Source: Arthrinium phaeospermum | Taxonomy: Eukaryota; Ascomycota; Sordariomycetes; Amphisphaeriales; Apiosporaceae | DNA length: 64,000 bases | Assembly: GCA_006503535.1 (NCBI GenBank) | Contig: QYRS01000002.1 | Location: 4,526,001-4,590,000 of the forward strand | Direction: 5' to 3' | Translations under genes and position numbers: made by a program | Notes under the pieces: model-generated | The model's database searches: none | Told to the model about the DNA's origin: nothing | Seen by the model: the letters and a program-made list of their open reading frames with translations, nothing else | Shown here: one piece after another, positions 59,783 to 64,000 of the stretch | Position numbering within the stretch: the stretch's first letter is position 1 | Layout: the number at the start of each line of letters is the position of its first letter

Positions 59783-60480
59783 AGGGGCAAGCGGAATGTC
59801 TTATAGACCACCCATCATGGCATATACACTCCAAGTGATGCATTCTCTAACAAGGGTTTGCCAATTTCTAAATAGTATATGTTACTTTTACCCGGGTTTC
59901 GAGACATAGATTGTTATATCTTCGTCGCTAGTTACAGTCTTGCCGAAGCCTGTAGGTCAGGAGGCTCGAGTCGGAAACATAAACCAGTAACACTACAAGT
60001 ATCTAGGCATTTGGCATGTCGTCCGAAATCCAATTAACCTTAAAAACACAAATGCGTGATTAAGTCGCAGATGAAGTGCAGGCGAGACGCAGCCCAGCCG
60101 GCCCAACTACCGAATCTGACGCCATTGTGACCCGGACAAGTCCAGACCCGCTGAAGCTAAGGAACCCCCAAGACAAAGGCCTAGAAACCCGCTAGACTTG
60201 GAGCCGACAATCCGAACGCCCCCACTGAGCCACTGACAAGAAGCTTGTTTCCATCGATCTTCGAATTGTCAACCCACTAAACACATGCTGTGTCGGAGCT
60301 TGAACAATAGCCGATCGATTTTCCCTCGGCTACGTCAATGATGGCAATAACACTCGCTCCCGCGACTCGATGGCCTGCCTTCCCCCTTCGCGACATGACG
60401 CCGCAACAACAATTCCCACCATACAGCACTTCTGAGCTCTGGTAACCGAAGAGAAAAGGACGGACTGCTTTATCCCGAAA
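59783..60480. other. Intergenic, no gene seen
   Basis: About 700 bases holding the transporter 3' region and the promoter of the AhpD-like gene. No coding signal was recognised. Confidence 0.5.
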
Positions 60481-61493
60481 ATGTCGAAACTCTCCGACGC
60501 CGTCAAGGCCCTCATCAATGCTTCTCATGCGGCGCCGGGCATCACCAAGGCCTCGCCGCAGGTCCAGCCGGCCTTGAAGAGATTCGCAGAGGATGCGCAC
60601 ACGAAGCAGGTCGGGCTCCCGTCATGGGTCACAGTCTCGGTAAGCTACATTGATTTATTGTCCCCTTTTGCATATACGCAAGTCAATTGGACCTGGCAGC
60701 TTGCATGGCTGCTTGCCCGATTTACTGTACCCAGCTTTACTGACACGCGCGCCAACAGACGGCCGTGAGCGCGACCATGAACTGCCCCGAAGCCATGACC
60801 TCGGTCTTCCACCTCGCCAACGAAAAGTCCAACACCGACAACGCGACGCCGACGCAGAACGCCGAGCTGATCCGCGAAGTCGGCCTCAAGTGCATCTCCT
60901 TCAACGGCATCCCGCGCTCCATCAACTGCCTCAACGCCTTCTACGGCAGCCTCCCCGAAGACGTCGCCAAGTCCCTACAAGCAAGACCGCCCTCGCGCGA
61001 GCTCACGCCGCGCAACGTCGAGGCGCGCAAGGCCGGCGGGCTCGCCCTCTGGGATTCCGTCTACACGGGCTTCGAGCGCAAGCTGCTCGACAAGCTGGGC
61101 CGCAGCCACCCGGACCTGCCCGTGCACATCCTCAACGGCCACTACTCGAATCTGCTGTCGAACCCGCCGCGCGACGAGGTGCTGGCCGAACAGTATAGCA
61201 AAAACAACGTGACGGTGGTGGGGCGCGTGCTGACGAGCCTGGTGGCCATTTCCTGCCTGCGGGCGCAGACGGGCGTGGGGCCGCAGGTCGTGTCGCACAT
61301 CTTCGGCCTGCGCAAGGCGTACGAGCAGGGGGACGCGCGCGCGCCGGGCGAGGTCGAGGTCCGGGGCGGCGAGTGGCTGGCGTCCGACGAGGGGAACCTC
61401 TGGCTGCTGGGGCACGTCGACCGGCTTGTCGAGGCGATTGGCGGCGCGGGACAGGGGACGACGTTTGCGCCTGGTCTTAAGGCAAAGTTATAA
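60481..61493 (+). CDS. AhpD-like fold protein, conserved in fungi, 297 aa, two exons
   Basis: Probably has the all-helical AhpD/carboxymuconolactone-decarboxylase-like fold, suggested by the helical repeat around LIREVGLKCISFNGIPRSIN and a second half-repeat near VGRVLTSLVAISCLRAQTG. Exons are 60481-60639 and 60759-61493 with a 119-base intron; 894 bases close in frame. The CxxC disulfide pair that does peroxide chemistry in bacterial AhpD is absent at the expected place, so redox activity should not be assumed. There is no signal peptide or membrane segment; the short N terminus is weakly amphipathic and could be a mitochondrial presequence. Exon 2 is strongly GC-rich. Role unknown. Confidence 0.65.
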
Positions 61494-62426
61494 TAGGTCT
61501 CCTGTCTCCTTACTTGAGGGTAGGGAGGGAAGGCGTGCGGTAATTGGACAACGAAGTTGCATGATAGTGTATATACAAACCTGCATCGAGAGTGGTGCTC
61601 TAGTAGGAGCTCGTAGCTCATAAGAATAATAGGATGATTCTGTCATCTACTCGTGTGCTGGACTAGCAACCTGTCCCCAAATCCGACTCCTTTTCACTGT
61701 CCTGAGTCATACTAGGTTACCCTGTGCCGGATACTCAAGGTACCGGAGATACAGACCCTGGCCTCTGCCAAGCCTGTCACATCCGATCATACGCTGCTGA
61801 ATGCCAGGGATCCCGTCCGCTCTCCAGTGTATAAGCAGCAGAGAGCCGTCTTACAGAAAGCCATATGATATAAGAAAGGGGGCGCAGCATAACACAATTT
61901 GTATTGATCAGATAGCCGCTGCGACAGCAACCTCAACAGCTATGCCACACAAGCATGCTGGCTTTTAATCAGTGAAGATCAGATCTAAAGGTTCTCTTTC
62001 AGGAGGATAATAATAATGAATTCCCTTCCTCCTAATGTGGTGGGTAAGAAAGAATAGACGTTAATAAGTAATAAGTGTACAAGTGTATAAAGAAAAAAAA
62101 TACAAGCCCCCCCCAAAGCGCCCGGCATTCTAAGCAAATAACAGATATGCCACCGTGATAATTGGTACAATAGTAATACACCTCCTGTAGGCTGGCTGAT
62201 GCGCGAGCACACCAAATGTGCTTGGTGTCGGTAGATAGATCGGAGTAGTCAGGTCTGGCCAGCCTTCTACTGGTCCCTCCTCTCTTCTTTCATCGTCAAA
62301 TCCATATATATATGCAAGATATATTTTTGCGGCCCCTCTGACGATGTGCACCAGCCAGCCACCCGGATAGAAGCGAAACCGTATTACGCCCATATGGAAG
62401 AAAACAGGGTCTTGGTCTTTCGTCGC
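61494..62426. other. Intergenic with a 5S rRNA relic
   Basis: Contains the truncated 5S sequence at 61779-61848 and otherwise AT-rich simple sequence (about 61985-62110). No protein-coding signal. Confidence 0.5.
61779..61848 (+). pseudogene. 5' truncated copy (about 70 of about 119 bases) of 5S rRNA
   Basis: Begins ACATCCGATCATAC, like the 5' end of fungal 5S rRNA (ACATACGACCATA), and carries the hallmark loop GGGATCCCGTCCGCTCTCC (61807-61825) unchanged. The helix-II strands read CTGCTG (61794-61799) and CAGCAG (61836-61841), fully complementary yet different from the common fungal sequence, which means paired changes kept the stem. Similarity ends after about GAGAGCCG; the GTTGGG region that forms the 3' half and part of the internal promoter is missing. 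Sordariomycete 5S genes are dispersed singly and pseudogenes are common. Confidence 0.75.
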
Positions 62427-62972
62427 TTAGCTGATGGTGCTGTTGGCGATGATGGTGTTGTTGTTGTTGTTGTTGCCATTGTTGTTGTTGGCGCTGTTGG
62501 CGCTCCGGAAGGTGGGGTCGCACTTGATCTCGCGGACGAAGAAGGCGCCGCCGTTCTGGGCCCGCCAGGGGCCGTTTCCGCCGTCGCCAAAGGTGGTGTC
62601 GACGTTGGGCCCGCGGACGAGGGTGACGATCTGGCCCCGGGTGTCGATGAGCTGGCAGCGGGCCGCCGCGGTGCCGTTGCCGGTGGCGAGGGTGACGGCC
62701 TTGTAGGGGCCCTGGAAGCCCGGGAACTTGGTGTCCAGCTCGCCCAGGTCGGTGGCCAGCAGCTCGGCCGCCACGCCGCCGAAGAAGTCGGCCAGCAGGT
62801 TGTCGAAGAACTCCGTGTCCAGCGAGACGCGGAGGGGGCCGTTGGCGCGCTTCTCGACGACGGCGGCGGGGGCGGCGGCGGTGGCCCGCTTCCCTATGAG
62901 GGGCAGGTTGAGGGGCATTTTCATGGCTGTCGCCGTGGCGAGGAAGCAGAGGAGGATGGTGGCGTATTGCAT
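62427..62972 (-). CDS. Small secreted protein with dibasic sites and Asn-rich tail, 181 aa
   Basis: Signal peptide at about residues 1-16 (MQYATILLCFLATATA), then two Lys-Arg sites at 28-29 and 41-42 spaced by 13 residues, of the kind cut by a Kex2-like protease, separating a short Ala/Pro-rich propeptide from a mature chain of about 139 residues. The mature chain has only two Cys (106 and 151), able to form one disulfide, hydrophobic strand-like segments (VDTTFGDG, GGAFFVREIKC) and possible N-glycosylation at Asn99. The last 25 residues are an Asn homopolymer-like tail from a GTT/AAC trinucleotide run. It is intronless. No family recognised; could be an effector-like or cell-surface protein. 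The start is the only ATG that begins a signal peptide. Confidence 0.65.
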   Translation of the reverse strand: MQYATILLCFLATATAMKMPLNLPLIGKRATAAAPAAVVEKRANGPLRVSLDTEFFDNLLADFFGGVAAELLATDLGELDTKFPGFQGPYKAVTLATGNGTAAARCQLIDTRGQIVTLVRGPNVDTTFGDGGNGPWRAQNGGAFFVREIKCDPTFRSANSANNNNGNNNNNNTIIANSTIS

Positions 62973-64000
62973 TGTGACGCGGTGATGATGAGTGTGAAAG
63001 TTGGGTAGTGTTGGTGTCAGATGAGAGTGGTAGATTGGTACTGTTGGTCTCGGATGAGACGTCAAAGTGAATGTACTGGTAAGAGGCACCTAAGCGAATG
63101 AGAAGAAAGAAAGGGAGATCTTTCTGGATTGGAGTTGGTGCGGTTGATTGATGGTGGTGGAAAGGAGCCTGTTACGAGGGACACGGCGTTTTATATATTC
63201 ACCTGAGAGGTTTTGTTTACCACGTATTCCTAATGGCTCTTCTGATTTGTATTGTTGCAAACAAAACATCTTCATACGGGCCCGATAACTATTTCATCCG
63301 TTGATGTGAAATACAGCTGCGCAATTAAAACTCGACACACTCACACATGCATACACACACTTACACACTTACACAAGCGACAACAACCGATGATACGCCT
63401 CCTGCCACTTTATTGCAATTGCGATAGTATACAACTGCACCGCTCAGAATACCTCCTCAAGTTGCCATCAGCGACCCGAGGAGGAGATCAGGTACGGCCA
63501 ATGTTTATCTCCAACCCCACGATTTGCGGCAGTGCTGCCGCTCAATACAAGAAACCCCGAGCGAGTCGCGCGGACTTGGATGAGGGGCATATTTGTGTTA
63601 AGGCGGTAGTATCCGAGCCGTCACACGGAGGATGCCCGGCAGCCGAACGGCAAAGAGAACTTGAGGGAAGGCTGAGTTCGGATGACTTACTGCCCTTTGC
63701 ACACAAGCGTCCAGATTGCGAAACCTGCCCCGTTTAGCCCCCAACTCAACAGAGCACCCTAGCCCTTCCGAGCCGCGCTGACTTTATTGGCGGTTTCATG
63801 AGGTCATGTGTAGTTCGGCAATTTGAGTTGTGGCAGGCTGGTGCCGAGCCACATTCATTGTTGCGGTTCGGCAAATACAGTCAAATCGACCGCGAAGAAC
63901 TTGTACTGCGACGAGTCGAGATCAGGTGAATCCGAGTCTCGTCTCGATAGGAATCACTTTCTAGTAGTAGAGGATTCTAGAACACCAAGGGTAAATCGTC
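62973..64000. other. Upstream region of the small secreted protein, to window end
   Basis: Carries the candidate TATA element, a CT-rich leader, and an imperfect ACACTTAC/ACACAC repeat at about 63335-63376. The frames towards the right edge have no recognised family; a gene beginning beyond 64000 cannot be excluded. Confidence 0.45.
63189..63197 (-). promoter_or_regulatory. TATATAAAA, candidate TATA box
   Basis: On the minus strand about 217 to 225 bases before the start codon of the small secreted protein, followed by a pyrimidine-rich stretch, as in many inducible fungal promoters. Confidence 0.5.

Noticed and set aside
62346..63008. 220-codon plus-strand frame
   Set aside because: Antisense shadow of the small secreted protein; Gly/Val/Glu-rich with no start context or family.

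Overview
The window is nuclear DNA of a filamentous ascomycete (Pezizomycotina, most likely a Sordariomycete). The evidence is short introns of about 50 to 110 bases with GT..AG ends and CTAAC-like branch sites, GC-rich third codon positions, and fungus-specific families: a MedA-type developmental regulator, an APSES/ankyrin MBF subunit, Zn2Cys6 regulators, a 2EXR protein, Dal5-like transporters and a CE5 esterase. Every multi-exon model given here was joined by hand and closes in frame. No tRNA, CRISPR array, virus or intact transposon was seen. The identity of the species is not claimed.

Left part (1-14.2 kb): an intronless family-2 glycosyltransferase of the Cps1/GT2 type (1074-2519), then a Zn2Cys6 regulator broken by many small frame changes (3284-5703), a gene-free 6 kb stretch with a perfect 36-base-period duplication, and on the minus strand a four-exon medA/acon-3/REN1-type regulator (11694-14161). 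Upstream of medA lies a 527-base stretch without a single ATG in the sense direction, which looks like a scanned 5' leader, followed by about 14 kb without a recognisable gene.

Middle (29-42.7 kb): a decayed subtilisin-like protease relic, then a compact housekeeping block: a GNAT acetyltransferase, a convergent LYR-motif protein, an MBF-type Mbp1/Res subunit with a 3-codon upstream ORF abutting its start, a convergent CENP-L/Fta1-like kinetochore protein whose promoter carries MBF-type motifs, and a divergent 2EXR protein.

Right part (43-64 kb): an accessory-looking run rich in uptake and secreted functions: an eight-exon Dal5-like transporter, a Rossmann-fold reductase/epimerase with an in-frame 19-residue internal duplication, a secreted CE5 esterase/cutinase, an FucP-like sugar permease, an intact seven-exon Zn2Cys6 regulator, a twelve-exon Dal5-like transporter, an AhpD-like protein, a truncated 5S rRNA pseudogene, and a small secreted protein with two dibasic processing sites and an Asn-rich tail. 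The transporter/esterase/regulator grouping suggests use of plant or cell-wall derived nutrients, but co-regulation is inference only.
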